Origin: an uncultured Dehalococcoidia bacterium
GTDB taxonomy: Bacteria; Chloroflexota; Dehalococcoidia; Lucifugimonadales; UBA3495
Length of the DNA stretch: 64,000 nt
Assembly: GCA_951812625.1 (NCBI GenBank)
Contig: CATOSP010000003.1
Location: 124,001-188,000, forward strand
Direction of reading: 5' to 3'
This document shows positions 23,764 through 33,139 of the stretch, in pieces; the stretch's first letter is position 1, and each line of letters opens with the position of its first letter. Below the pieces are notes generated by a model. It saw only the letters and a program-made list of their open reading frames with translations. It was not told where the DNA came from and searched no databases. Made by a program: the position numbers and the translations under genes.

Positions 23764-24807
23764 TTAGAACGCGCCGTAGCCGTCGGCGCGGATGCAGGCG
23801 GCCCAGTGATTGGGTTCCACCTCTCGCAACTCCGGCAGGTGTTGCGTACATTCGTCGTTGGCTATCGGGCAGCGAGGGTGGAACACGCATCCCGACGGCG
23901 GGTTGAGCGGACTCGGCACCTCGCCCGTGAGCAGTATCCGCTCCCGTTGGGCGTCGATTATCGGGTCGGGAATCGGGACTGCCGACAGCAGCGCCCTGGT
24001 ATAGGGATGGATTGGGTTCACGTAGATTTCATTCCGTTCCGCCAACTCCATCATGTGGCCGAGGTACATCACGCCTACCCGGTCGCTGATGTGCCGCACC
24101 ACCGACAGGTCGTGGGCGATGAAGAGGTACGTCAACCCGAACTGTTCTTGCAGGTCTTCGAGCAGGTTGATGATCTGGGCCTGAATCGAAACGTCGAGCG
24201 CCGACACAGGCTCGTCGGCGACGATAAACTTGGGACCGACCGACAGGGCGCGCGCCACGCCGATTCTCTGGCGCTGTCCACCACTGAACTCATGGGGGAA
24301 CCGGTCTGCCATGTAGGGATTCAACCCCACGTTTTGCAGCAGGTCGGCCACCCGCTCGCGGTACTCCGCCTTGCCGTGCACCAGGCCGTGGACGATCAGC
24401 GGCTCACCGATGATGTTACCGGCGGTCATGCGGGGGTTCAGGGAACTGTACGGGTCCTGGAAGATGACCTGCATCTCCCGCCGCTTCTCCCGCATCATCC
24501 GGGTGGAGAGGCTGGTCAGGTCCTGGCCTTCGAAAATCACCTGTCCTTCGGTGGGCTTGTAAAGCTGGAGGATGCACCGTCCGGTGGTGGTCTTGCCGCA
24601 TCCGCTCTCGCCCACCAGCCCCAGAGTCTCGCCCCGTTTCACCGTGAAGCTGACGCCGTCCACGGCCTTGATGTAGGCCACCGTTCTCTGGAACACCAAT
24701 CCCGAGCTGACGGGGAAATACATCTTGAGGCCCCTGACGTCGAGGAGTATATCGTCGTCTGTGGCTGTCCCTGTCCCCTGTGCCTGGACTTCTGGTGAAG
24801 TGGTCAT
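23764..24807 (-). CDS. Oligopeptide/dipeptide ABC transporter ATP-binding protein (DppF/OppF-type)
   Basis: 347 residues. Walker A is [15 protein letters not shown] (about 68-82), Q-loop [14 protein letters not shown], signature [14 protein letters not shown], Walker [16 protein letters not shown], and H-loop [13 protein letters not shown]. The C-terminal extension with [12 protein letters not shown] and [14 protein letters not shown] is the oligo_HPY domain with cysteines seen in this subfamily. It works with the second ATPase at 24880-25938, 72 bases upstream on the same strand. The permease genes are not in the window; the solute-binding protein at 26433 is divergent. Confidence 0.93.
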   Translation of the reverse strand: MTTSPEVQAQGTGTATDDDILLDVRGLKMYFPVSSGLVFQRTVAYIKAVDGVSFTVKRGETLGLVGESGCGKTTTGRCILQLYKPTEGQVIFEGQDLTSLSTRMMREKRREMQVIFQDPYSSLNPRMTAGNIIGEPLIVHGLVHGKAEYRERVADLLQNVGLNPYMADRFPHEFSGGQRQRIGVARALSVGPKFIVADEPVSALDVSIQAQIINLLEDLQEQFGLTYLFIAHDLSVVRHISDRVGVMYLGHMMELAERNEIYVNPIHPYTRALLSAVPIPDPIIDAQRERILLTGEVPSPLNPPSGCVFHPRCPIANDECTQHLPELREVEPNHWAACIRADGYGAF

Positions 24808-24879
24808 TACTAACTGTTCTCCCCTGTCTAGCTTACTGAGAACGCCGTTTCATGCCGCAATTCCGACCGGCATTCGCGT

Positions 24880-25938
24880 TCAGGACCCGTCTCCCGTCGC
24901 CCCTTCTGCCGCCTCCGCCACCGCGTCCCTGATACGGTCGTTGCGGTATTCTTCCACCAGGCCCTCCATTTCCTCGATCCGCCAGCAGGCAGACCAGTGG
25001 CCCTCACCGGTGGACATGAGGGGAGGTGACTCGGTCGCGCATTTGTCGACGGCCCAACGGCACCGGTCACGGAAGGAGCAGCCCGGCGCCAGATTAACGA
25101 GATCGGGAGGCTGACCCTCGATGGGGTCCAGCTTGGCCCGCCGGGGGAGGTCCAGCCGAGGTACGGAGTTCAAAAGCCCTACGGTGTAGGGATGCCTTGG
25201 GTTGGCGTAGATTTCCTGGGCGGTGCCGCGCTCAATGACCTTGCCTGCGTACATGATGTTGACGCGGTCAGCGTAGCGGGCCACGACCCCCAAGTTGTGG
25301 GTGATTACGATCAGCGCCACCCCGAACTCGCTGGTCAACGACTTCATGAGCTCCAGAATCTGGGCTTGAATCGTTACGTCTAGCGCTGTGGTCGGCTCGT
25401 CGGCGATGATCAGTTTCGGGTTACAGCTCAGGGCCATTGCGATCATAACCCGCTGGCGCATCCCGCCGCTGAACTGGTGGGGATATTGCTTGATCCGCCG
25501 CTCCGGATCGGGAATGCCCACCCGCGCCAGGAGGTCAACGCCCTCCCTGCGGGACTCTTCCCGGTTCATGCCCATGTGCAGTTGCAGCGTTTCAGTCAAC
25601 TGTTTCTCGACGGTCAGCACGGGGTTCAGGGACGTCATCGGCTCCTGGAAGACCATAGAAATCTTCCCACCGCGGATCTGCCGCATGTCGTCCATGTCGA
25701 TCTTGAGGATATCGTCATCCTCGAAGAGTATCTCCCCGTCGACGATCTTCCCGGGCGGGTCGGGGATCAGCCGCATCACGGACAGAGCGCTGACGCTCTT
25801 GCCGCAACCGCTTTCTCCCACCAAGCCCAAAGTCTCGCCTTCTTCCAATTCATACGAGACCCCGTCAACCGCCTTCACCACTCCTTCGAAAGTATAGAAG
25901 TAGGTCCTAAGGTCTCTTACTTGAAGCAGTTCTGCCAA
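24880..25938 (-). CDS. Oligopeptide/dipeptide ABC transporter ATP-binding protein (DppD/OppD-type)
   Basis: 352 residues from a TTG start with GGAGGAGGTCTAG just upstream. Walker A is GESGCGKSVSALSVM (about 39-53), Q-loop MVFQEPMTSLNPVL, signature SGGMRQRVMIAMAL, Walker B KLIIADEPTTALDVT, and H-loop LIVITHNLGVVAR. The oligo_HPY tail HPYTVGLLNSVPRL and CSFRDRCRWAVDKC follows. It forms a heterodimer with the downstream ATPase to drive peptide, nickel or sugar uptake; the genes alone do not say which. It is divergent from the solute-binding protein gene across a 494-base gap. Confidence 0.93.
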   Translation of the reverse strand: MAELLQVRDLRTYFYTFEGVVKAVDGVSYELEEGETLGLVGESGCGKSVSALSVMRLIPDPPGKIVDGEILFEDDDILKIDMDDMRQIRGGKISMVFQEPMTSLNPVLTVEKQLTETLQLHMGMNREESRREGVDLLARVGIPDPERRIKQYPHQFSGGMRQRVMIAMALSCNPKLIIADEPTTALDVTIQAQILELMKSLTSEFGVALIVITHNLGVVARYADRVNIMYAGKVIERGTAQEIYANPRHPYTVGLLNSVPRLDLPRRAKLDPIEGQPPDLVNLAPGCSFRDRCRWAVDKCATESPPLMSTGEGHWSACWRIEEMEGLVEEYRNDRIRDAVAEAAEGATGDGS

Positions 25939-26432
25939 CTAGACCTCCTCCCGGGACCCGCGGTCCTTGTGTATTGATGTGCCGCCCGTGGATGCCCTGG
26001 GAAATTTCGAGAACGATGCGGGTTGATATTGCAGACCGACCAGCCTGGCATTTCCCGCTGGATCCTGCACAGATTGGCCGGGCCGTGAATTTGCCGAAAT
26101 ATATACTATCGGTTGACAGCACGTCAATACCGATTGAATTAACGATATCAATGCCGGGCCATTATCTGAAACTGGCCCGGATAATGGGGAATCCAGACCG
26201 TACTCTGACGCCGTATTAGGCAGCAAGATAGAGAGTATTGGAATGGACAGGGATGAAAAAGCGTAGCCGCGGCCCTCCTCAGGTCAGTAGCGGCGATATT
26301 CCCAGGTACCTGCAGCGCATTTCGTTGCAACTCCAGGGAACGAATAACTAGAATAAGTTGGGGAGCCCGGAAGCGGGCTGTCCCGGCATCATTTCCGCTC
26401 GTATCTCAAGGGTAGGATGAAGGGTAGGACGA
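25939..26432. other. Divergent intergenic region with inverted repeat and possible promoter
   Basis: No gene was found in these 494 bases. An AT-richer core (about 26095-26215) holds TTGACA (26113-26118), with a poor -10 (AATTAA) 18 bases on, and the inverted repeat CCATTATC/GATAATGG (26159-26166 and 26180-26187), a candidate operator for the peptide transport genes on both sides. Confidence 0.4.
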
Positions 26433-28274
26433 ATGATCGAGAAAACATCAACCGCGAACTGCAATGCGGATCCTATGCGGCCGTTTCGACCCCGCGCCAG
26501 GTCAAGGGTGCGTCCCCCGGTACTATACGGCTTGTTCCTGGCGCTGGCACTGGTGATGACAGCGTCGCTGGGGGCCTGCTCCTCCACCGAGGAACCGCCC
26601 GAACCGGCAGTCACCTCCCAGGAAACGTCTCCAACCAAGGAGATGGCTGCAGCCACCGAGACCGACGCCACCGCTGCGGCAACCGTTCCCCCAGCAGATT
26701 CCTCCATGGCCGCGGCCACGGCGGTCCCAGAGCCCGTCCAGAGTCCGGTCACCACCACTGACCATCCCACAGGTGGACGACTGGTACTCCTGTTCGAAGA
26801 CCCCCCGACGCTGGACCCACATCTTGCGACTGACAACATTTCCGGCGCCTATGTCCAGGAAGTGTTCAATGGCCTCGTGACCATAAGTCCGGACATTCAA
26901 ATCAAGACCGACCTCGCCGAGAGTTGGGATGTAAGCGCCGATGGTTTGAAATACACCTTTAACTTGCACCCCGATGGCAAGTTTCACGATGGTCGCCGGG
27001 TCACCGCCGAGGACTTCCGGTGGTCCCTGGAGCGGGCCACCGACCCGGCCCTGGAGTCGCCGGTGGCGGAGACGTACCTGAACGACATTGTGGGGGTGTC
27101 CGCTCGCCTGGACGGCGGCGCCCAATCGATATCGGGCGTCAGCGTCATTGACGACTCGACCCTTTCGTTGACCATTGATGCACCCAAGGCCTACTTCCTG
27201 GCCAAGCTCACTTATCCCACCGCGTTCGTGATCGATCGGTCCAACGTCGAGTCCGACCCCAAGGAGTGGGTGTTTGAACCCAACGGGGCAGGCCCGTTCA
27301 GGCTGGACCAGTACGACGTGGGCGAGTTGATGATCCTGGGGCGTAATGAAAATTACCACCTGGGGCCGCCCTTCGTGGACGCCGTAGAACTGATACTTGC
27401 CGGCGGCGACGCGCTGATCATGTACGAGAACGACGAGATTCATGTTACCGGCGTTGGGCTGGCCACCCTGGAACGACTGGCGGACCCGACGGAACCCCTC
27501 AATGCGGAGCTGGTGACCGCCCCTTCCAGTTTCAGCACGTCCTACTACGGTATGAATGTGACCCAGCCGCCCTTCGACGACTTGAAGTTCCGCCAGGCGA
27601 TGAACTACGCGATCAACAAGGAGGAAATCGCCGAGGTGGTGGCGCAGGGGTTGATACAGCCAGCGAATGGCATCCTGCCGCCGCGCTTCCCGGGGTACAA
27701 CCCTGACCTGAAGGGGTACGAGTTCGACCCCGAAAAGGCGAAGCAACTACTCTCCGAATCGAAGTACGCTGACGAGGACAGCCGCCCGCCCATCATCCTG
27801 TCCATACCGGGCAGCTTCGGAGCTACGGTCGGTCCATCCACCCAGGCGATTATCAAGGCGTGGGAGGTGAACCTGGGGGTAGAGGTGGAGATTGAGCACA
27901 CGGAATGGGCAACCTTCCTCCAGGACCTGAACCAGCAGCGGTACCAGATGTTCCAGGTGGGCTGGGGAGCGGACTATCCGGACCCGGAGAACTTCCTGGA
28001 CATCCTGTTCCACGGTGAAAGCGAGAACAACCACACGGTCTACAACAACCCGGAGGTCAATTCCCTGCTGGAGCAGGCCCGGGTTGAGCCGGACCCGGTC
28101 AAGCGTATCGAGCTATACAACACGGTCGAGCAGAAGATCGTTGACGACGCGCCCTGGGTCCCGCTGTGGCATAGCCGGGAGCGCAAGGTCCTGATCAAGC
28201 CAGGAGTGAAGGACTACTTCCTGGTTCCCATGACCATCCCCAAGTGGCGTTACGTGTACTTCGAGAGCAACTAG
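26433..28274 (+). CDS. ABC transporter substrate-binding lipoprotein, family 5 (peptide/nickel type)
   Basis: 613 residues. The signal GLFLALALVMTASLGACSS has lipobox LGAC near residue 48; a start at 26475 would give a shorter N-region but has no better ribosome site. An Ala/Thr/Pro linker follows, then the SBP family 5 domain: GGRLVLLFEDPPTLDPHLA, NGLVTISPDIQIKTDLAESW and YTFNLHPDGKFHDGRRVTAED (position about 170-195) are signature regions. The end, DAPWVPLWHSRERKVLIKPG, is also typical. It captures peptides or similar solutes outside the membrane for the ATPases encoded divergently. A terminator follows. Confidence 0.93.
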   Translation: MIEKTSTANCNADPMRPFRPRARSRVRPPVLYGLFLALALVMTASLGACSSTEEPPEPAVTSQETSPTKEMAAATETDATAAATVPPADSSMAAATAVPEPVQSPVTTTDHPTGGRLVLLFEDPPTLDPHLATDNISGAYVQEVFNGLVTISPDIQIKTDLAESWDVSADGLKYTFNLHPDGKFHDGRRVTAEDFRWSLERATDPALESPVAETYLNDIVGVSARLDGGAQSISGVSVIDDSTLSLTIDAPKAYFLAKLTYPTAFVIDRSNVESDPKEWVFEPNGAGPFRLDQYDVGELMILGRNENYHLGPPFVDAVELILAGGDALIMYENDEIHVTGVGLATLERLADPTEPLNAELVTAPSSFSTSYYGMNVTQPPFDDLKFRQAMNYAINKEEIAEVVAQGLIQPANGILPPRFPGYNPDLKGYEFDPEKAKQLLSESKYADEDSRPPIILSIPGSFGATVGPSTQAIIKAWEVNLGVEVEIEHTEWATFLQDLNQQRYQMFQVGWGADYPDPENFLDILFHGESENNHTVYNNPEVNSLLEQARVEPDPVKRIELYNTVEQKIVDDAPWVPLWHSRERKVLIKPGVKDYFLVPMTIPKWRYVYFESN

Positions 28275-28300
28275 CAGCGTTCACAGGACGACACAGGAGG

Positions 28301-28323
28301 GACCCGGCGAAAGAGGCCGGGTC
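28301..28323 (+). terminator. Rho-independent terminator of the substrate-binding protein gene
   Basis: GACCCGGC / GCCGGGTC, an 8-bp stem with a 7-base loop, followed by TTTCCTACTTATT. It also lies at the end of the convergent comEC gene. Confidence 0.75.
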
Positions 28324-28327
28324 TTTC

Positions 28328-30808
28328 CTACTTATTCAATGTCTCCTCCGAGTCCCCCAGCGGCGGAGACCGCTCCGTCCTCACCCACAGACTCTTCCCA
28401 TCGCTTACGACCTCCACTGTCCCGTGCCTGTCGGTGCGGTAAACGAACTCCGGGCCAACCACCGCCTCCAGACGGGAGACCACATCCGGGTCCGGGTGAC
28501 CGAACCTGTTGTCCTCACCGGCGGAGATTACCGCCACCGCCGGTCTTACCCGGTCCAGGAACGGCTGAATGGTCGAAGTCCCGCTCCCGTGATGTGATAC
28601 CTTCAGCACTGCGCTTGCGAGAGTGGCCGGGCTCCTGGCCAGCAGGTCTTCAGCCTCCTCCTCGATGTCAGCGGTGAACAGAAAAGCGGATTGTCCATAG
28701 ACCAACCGCAGCGCAACGGACGGGTTGTTGCGGTCTTGCTCTGGCCAGGCTCGTCCCGCCGCCGGAGGGTTCAGCGTATCTACGGTGACGCCCTGCTCAA
28801 GTTCCATCCGCAGGCCGCTCGTCACGTCGATCCTGGTGACGCCGCGCTGTTCCAGCGCAGTGTGCCATGGGGCAAAGTCCGGGCTATCCGACACTCCCTT
28901 GCCGACCATGAGCCCGCCAACACTGTAATGTTCCAGGACGCGCAGCAGTCCCCGGCTATGGTCATCGTCCAGGTGGGTCAGCACCACGAGGTCAATACTC
29001 CGGTCTCCCCAGGGCAGCAGTCCGGCCAGGGCACGGGTCGCGGTCCCATGCCCTGGCCCGCCGTCAATCAGTACTTGCCGGCCGCCGGGAGTGACGATCA
29101 ACGCGCTGTCGCCCTGTCCCACGTCGAGGAAGTAGACGTGCAAGTGGCCGTCGCTGCGGGCCAGGGCTTGCGCCCAGAGGAACAGCCCGCCCGCGAGTAG
29201 AGCGGCCAGGACAACCAGCATTCCTGTGGTCCCGGTTGAACTGTGTCCGGTGGGGGGTGTGGGAGAGGCCCTCCCGCGCCCCATTGAGACCAGCCTACTC
29301 CCGTACAGGAGCGCCAGAACGCCGAGCGTGCCGTACCAAATCCAGACCAGAGGTGCGCCGACCCACGATCCCGGCACTGTGACCGAGGGCATGTTGTCTA
29401 CCAGGGCCAGCAGGTAGGAAATCGGAAGCCAGGCAATCCATCCGATGAACTCGCCCAGGACCGGGTGCACCAGGCTCCCGAAAGCCGTTGCCAGCGACCC
29501 GATCAGGATGAAGGGAAGTGAGGGCAGCGCCAGCAGTGTCGTTACGATTCCGAACATGGGCAGGTGGTCGAAGTTGTAGGTTACCAGAGGCCATGTCGCC
29601 GTGGTGGCCGCAGCCGAAACGATGATTCCCGGCAGCACCCACCGGGCCGCCTGCCAGACCAACGTTTCCCACCAGTGGGCTGCGGCCCGGGCGAGGACGT
29701 CCAGTCTCTCGGAGACCCTGGCCTGGAATGGGAGGGCCAGCACGATTCCGGTGATGGCTGTGAAACTGAGTTGGAAGGATATTTGCCCCAGCACCGCCGG
29801 ATTGACTCCGACCATGACGGCGGCGGCGAGGGCCAGGGCTGGAAGAGCGCTGCGAGGCCGTCCCAGTGCCAGGGCCGCCAGGTACACCGTGCCCATGATG
29901 GCGGCCCTGACCACTGATGTGGGCATACCGCTGAGAAGCACGTACATCCAGACGGCCAGCAACGGGACCAGCAGGTACAATCCCCGGCGGCGTCCCAGAG
30001 TCCATGCCCCTGCCGCCAGGGTCAGCACGAGCAGGATGCCCACGTGCAGCCCGGATATGGCGAGGAGGTGGGCCGCTCCGGTGTCCCTGAAGCCCTGGGT
30101 TACGTCCGTGGGGATACCTTCGCGCCGCCCGAGCAGCAGGGCATTGGCCAACGCGGAGTGGGGGTGCGTCAACCCACGGTCGAGACTCTGCGACAGCCTG
30201 CCACGAAGGGCGTATACCTGTCCCATTACCCTGTCGCGTGGGGATACGTTCACGGTTGACAGCCGTTCGATACTGCGCGCCCACAGGACACCGGAGATTC
30301 CCCGGTTGGCGAGGTAGGCGGGGTAGTCGAAGCCGGCGAATGGTTCCGGTGGTTCGAGTATCCCCTGAAGTCTGGCGGTGTCGCCGTAGCGGAAGATCTC
30401 TTCCCCTGCGCTTGCCCCTGTTTGCAAGGGGTCGACGTACGCCAGGAGTTTCCATGTGGGGGACGCCGGTAGATTGCCGGATTCAACGGTATGGACTTCC
30501 AGGGTGAAGCGTGTGTGCCGGTCCAGCCGCGTCGGGTCGTCGATGATCTTGCCCGTGAGCGTCACGGTCCGGCTTGAACCTTCACTGAGCGGAACGGTTG
30601 GGGAGTGGAAGACCTCCACCCGTAGAAGACCCAGCAGCAGTGCTGCTGCAAGCAACCCGGGCAGCAGGGACCGCCCGAGAATCCTGAGCAGGATAGATAC
30701 CAAGGCGCAGGCGCATACGAGAAGAAGCAGGGGAAGCGTCGGAGCGTCGGACCACAGCCCAAGCCCGGTCCCGGCCAGCCAGGCCGCCGTGAGCAGGAGC
30801 AGCCTCAT
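28328..30808 (-). CDS. comEC: ComEC/Rec2 family DNA uptake channel
   Basis: 826 residues. It has N-terminal membrane helices and a DUF4131 region with a soluble OB-like part (about 75-180), then the Competence domain with many membrane segments (HLLAISGLHVGILLVLTLAA near 230 is its signature). The C-terminal metallo-beta-lactamase domain starts at about 555 with HLHVYFLDVGQGDSALIV, DGGPGHG, LTHLDDDHSRGL and KVSHHGSG. ComEC forms the channel that passes single-stranded transforming DNA across the inner membrane; the C-terminal domain may degrade the other strand. It lies directly downstream of comEA (39-base gap), so the two form a competence operon. Confidence 0.93.
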   Translation of the reverse strand: MRLLLLTAAWLAGTGLGLWSDAPTLPLLLLVCACALVSILLRILGRSLLPGLLAAALLLGLLRVEVFHSPTVPLSEGSSRTVTLTGKIIDDPTRLDRHTRFTLEVHTVESGNLPASPTWKLLAYVDPLQTGASAGEEIFRYGDTARLQGILEPPEPFAGFDYPAYLANRGISGVLWARSIERLSTVNVSPRDRVMGQVYALRGRLSQSLDRGLTHPHSALANALLLGRREGIPTDVTQGFRDTGAAHLLAISGLHVGILLVLTLAAGAWTLGRRRGLYLLVPLLAVWMYVLLSGMPTSVVRAAIMGTVYLAALALGRPRSALPALALAAAVMVGVNPAVLGQISFQLSFTAITGIVLALPFQARVSERLDVLARAAAHWWETLVWQAARWVLPGIIVSAAATTATWPLVTYNFDHLPMFGIVTTLLALPSLPFILIGSLATAFGSLVHPVLGEFIGWIAWLPISYLLALVDNMPSVTVPGSWVGAPLVWIWYGTLGVLALLYGSRLVSMGRGRASPTPPTGHSSTGTTGMLVVLAALLAGGLFLWAQALARSDGHLHVYFLDVGQGDSALIVTPGGRQVLIDGGPGHGTATRALAGLLPWGDRSIDLVVLTHLDDDHSRGLLRVLEHYSVGGLMVGKGVSDSPDFAPWHTALEQRGVTRIDVTSGLRMELEQGVTVDTLNPPAAGRAWPEQDRNNPSVALRLVYGQSAFLFTADIEEEAEDLLARSPATLASAVLKVSHHGSGTSTIQPFLDRVRPAVAVISAGEDNRFGHPDPDVVSRLEAVVGPEFVYRTDRHGTVEVVSDGKSLWVRTERSPPLGDSEETLNK

Positions 30809-30847
30809 TGACAGCCGCCTTCCTCATTCGGGACGCCTGTACTGGCG

Positions 30848-31522
30848 TTAACCAGGCGGGCCAACCGTCACCAGGTCGCGTATCTTCTCGAAGGTCCCTT
30901 CGCCGATGCCCGGAACATTTAGGACGTCAACCGTGGACTTGAAGGGGCCGTTGTGCTCGCGGTGGTCGATGATCGCGTTGGCCCGTGTCGTGCCGATGCC
31001 GGGAAGGGAGCCGAGAACCCCGGCTCCGGCGGTGTTCAGGTTGACCAACCCCTGGTGAGACTTCGCAGCATCCCCTGCGGGAGCGTTCGCCGCGGCCACT
31101 GCTGCCGCTACCCCTGGGCGGGGCGTCTCACCCAGCCTCGGCACGAAATAATAGCCTTCGTCCCTGACCAGCGCCGCCAGGTTAATGGTCTCCGGGTCTG
31201 CTCCCTGGTCAACCCCGCCTGCGGCGGTGACAGCATCGAAGACGCGGTCTCCCTGCCGCAGTTCGTAGACTCCGGGGTTCTGTACTGCGCCGCTGACGTA
31301 TACCTTGATCGCTTGCCCGGCGACGCCTGGCGATGCGTCAGGGTTGCCAGTTGAGGGAGGCTGTTCCTGGGACGGGACCGTGGTTGGAAGGACTATCTGG
31401 ATGGGCGCGTTGTCGTCACTGTTCCGCACCAGCAGAAACGCAGCAGACAATACAAGGGCGCCTGCCAGAGCGGCCAGGGCCGCGATGGCCAATACGGCGG
31501 TCCGACTGTAGGTTGGGGGCAA
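30848..31522 (-). CDS. comEA: ComEA family DNA-binding competence protein
   Basis: 224 residues from a TTG start. An N-terminal membrane anchor (LAIAALAALAGALVLSAAFL, about 10-30) is followed by a Pro-rich linker, an SLBB domain (KVYVSGAVQNPGVYELRQGD at about 75-95) and a C-terminal double helix-hairpin-helix: LVNLNTAGAGVLGSLPGIGT, then LNVPGIGEGTFEKIRDLV. It binds incoming double-stranded DNA outside the membrane and hands it to ComEC, whose gene follows. The 177 bases before livF hold nothing clear. Confidence 0.92.
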   Translation of the reverse strand: MPPTYSRTAVLAIAALAALAGALVLSAAFLLVRNSDDNAPIQIVLPTTVPSQEQPPSTGNPDASPGVAGQAIKVYVSGAVQNPGVYELRQGDRVFDAVTAAGGVDQGADPETINLAALVRDEGYYFVPRLGETPRPGVAAAVAAANAPAGDAAKSHQGLVNLNTAGAGVLGSLPGIGTTRANAIIDHREHNGPFKSTVDVLNVPGIGEGTFEKIRDLVTVGPPG

Positions 31523-31699
31523 GTCCCGACGCTTCCTACGGGGTTACATGCACGGAATCCGGGGATTTGCACTGTCACTAGATGGGGACCGGCAGACGCA
31601 CCGGCGCATCAGAGGGCATTCTATCAACGACGGGGTAAGGGCGCTACCCACGGGAACTGAGGCGTTGATCACCCGAATGGAGCGGCACTTCCAGAAGCG

Positions 31700-32515
31700 C
31701 TACTCTTCTTCCGGCTCTCCTGCGTTTACCCTGCCCAAGAAGACCTCGGTGAGGATGTTGGTCTCCTGGACCGACTGCGGCGTTCCTGCGTGCACCACGC
31801 GGCCCTTGTCCAGAACGTAGGCCCTGCCAGCGATGTCCAGCACGCCCTTGATGTTGTGCTCAACCACGAATATGGTGGTCTTGAGGCGGTCATTGATCTC
31901 CGCGACCTTCTGGAAGACCTCCTTCACCACAATCGGCGCGAGGCCAAGGGTGGGCTCGTCGAGCAGCAGCACCTCCGGTCCGGCCATCAGGCCCCGGCCC
32001 AGGGCCAACATCTGCTGTTGCCCGCCGGACATCTGGCTGGCGAGGTCGCGGCGCTTCTCGTACAGAATGGGGAACAGTTCCATTACCGAGTCCAACCGGC
32101 GCTCCTGTTCCTCCCGGTCGTTCAGGTACAGGCAACCCATCTCCAGGTTCTCTGCTATGGTGAGGTGGGTGAACACCCGACGCCCCTGAGGAACGAAGGA
32201 TATTCCCTCTTTGACGATTTCGTGGGTGGCAACAGCCAATGGTTTCTCGCGCCAGTAGACTGTTCCGCTAACCACCGGCGCGAGCCCCATGATGGCCTTG
32301 AGCACGGTGGACTTCCCCGCGCCGTTGGGACCCATGACCGCTGCCAACTGGCCCCGGCTCACTCCGAGGGAGGCATGGTCCAGGGCCGTCACCGCCCCGA
32401 ACCTCACGGAAACGTCCACCAGTTCCAGCAGCATCGGGTCGTGCCCCGACGTGTTGCCGTTGGGAGCATTCACCTGGTCCAGCGTTGAGTCTGCCTGTCT
32501 GTTTTCTGTACTCAA
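31700..32515 (-). CDS. livF: Branched-chain amino acid type ABC transporter ATPase LivF
   Basis: 271 residues from a TTG at 32515 with a weak ribosome site; GTG at 32473 is an alternative. Walker A is GPNGAGKSTVLKAI (about 72-85), signature SGGQQQMLALGRGL, Walker B EVLLLDEPTLGLAP, and H-loop FVVEHNIKGVLDI. LivF is the shorter of the two ATPases of the HAAT importers for branched-chain amino acids, amides or urea. It is cut off from livG by a 624-base stretch of repeats, so read-through from the rest of the operon may be changed. Confidence 0.9.
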   Translation of the reverse strand: MSTENRQADSTLDQVNAPNGNTSGHDPMLLELVDVSVRFGAVTALDHASLGVSRGQLAAVMGPNGAGKSTVLKAIMGLAPVVSGTVYWREKPLAVATHEIVKEGISFVPQGRRVFTHLTIAENLEMGCLYLNDREEQERRLDSVMELFPILYEKRRDLASQMSGGQQQMLALGRGLMAGPEVLLLDEPTLGLAPIVVKEVFQKVAEINDRLKTTIFVVEHNIKGVLDIAGRAYVLDKGRVVHAGTPQSVQETNILTEVFLGRVNAGEPEEE

Positions 32516-32597
32516 GGTGGAGTCCCTGTCAACAACCGACCACTGGTTGGCAGCGTTGCAGTTCAGGTGGTATGACTGACCGGCGGCATACTGCCGG

Positions 32598-33045
32598 AGA
32601 AAAATTCATTTTCCCGGACATTTGCGGACATTTGCGGACATTTCCGGTCATTTCTGCCCCCCTGGGTGCTGAGTTGAGGCCGGAGAAAATTTCAATTTTC
32701 CGGTCAAAGCTGGTCATTTCCGGACATTTTCGCTCGCTGCTGAGTGAGGCCGGAGGCGGAGAAATTTTAATTTTTCCGCTCATTTCCGCTCAAATCCGCT
32801 CACTTTTACGAATTCCGTCGCGTGGGCCGGGTTGCGCGTGAGAGCCACATCCCCCAGAAGTCTCGTCCGAGCAACCGCCGCCCAGAAATACGGGGAAAAT
32901 TTCAATTTTCCGGTCAAGTATGGTAATCCGTGGCCGACTGACCGGACATTTCCGGTCATCTTCACCCGTTCCGGTCATTCCGGCACGTTGGCCGGGTTGC
33001 GCGTGAAAGGTCCATTCCCCCGTAGTTCCCGTCGCCTCGATGGTC
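32598..33045 (-). repeat. Repeat block of the CCGGAAATGA family inside the liv operon
   Basis: It fills most of the gap between livG and livF. It holds runs of exact 10-base period: CGGACATTTG-type units at 32615-32654, CCGCTCATTT-type at 32776-32805, and TGACCGGA CATT TCCGGTCA at 32939-32958. AT-rich palindromes GAAAATTTCAATTTTC occur at 32685-32700 and within 32894-32911. The longer unit gccgggttgcgcgtgaRag...cc occurs twice (about 32828 and 32993). The orientation is opposite to the 12-kb block. No gene is seen. Confidence 0.8.
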
Positions 33046-33139
33046 TCCCGTGGAGACATGATAGGGCACTGTGTCCAGGGTTGGAAAGGGGCAAATGTCA
33101 CAGGGTCAGACAACCTAAAACGGCACGTCGACCCACCGG

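Noticed and set aside
26523-27746. A 407-codon minus-strand frame opposite the substrate-binding protein gene
   Set aside because: Antisense shadow of a well-supported solute-binding protein.
32529-32783. A small minus-strand protein in the repeat block
   Set aside because: The frame is made of repeat units whose 10-base period changes codon phase, and there is no ribosome site.
32598-33045. A CRISPR array in the livG-livF gap
   Set aside because: The units have a 10-base period without unique spacers, and no cas gene is present.
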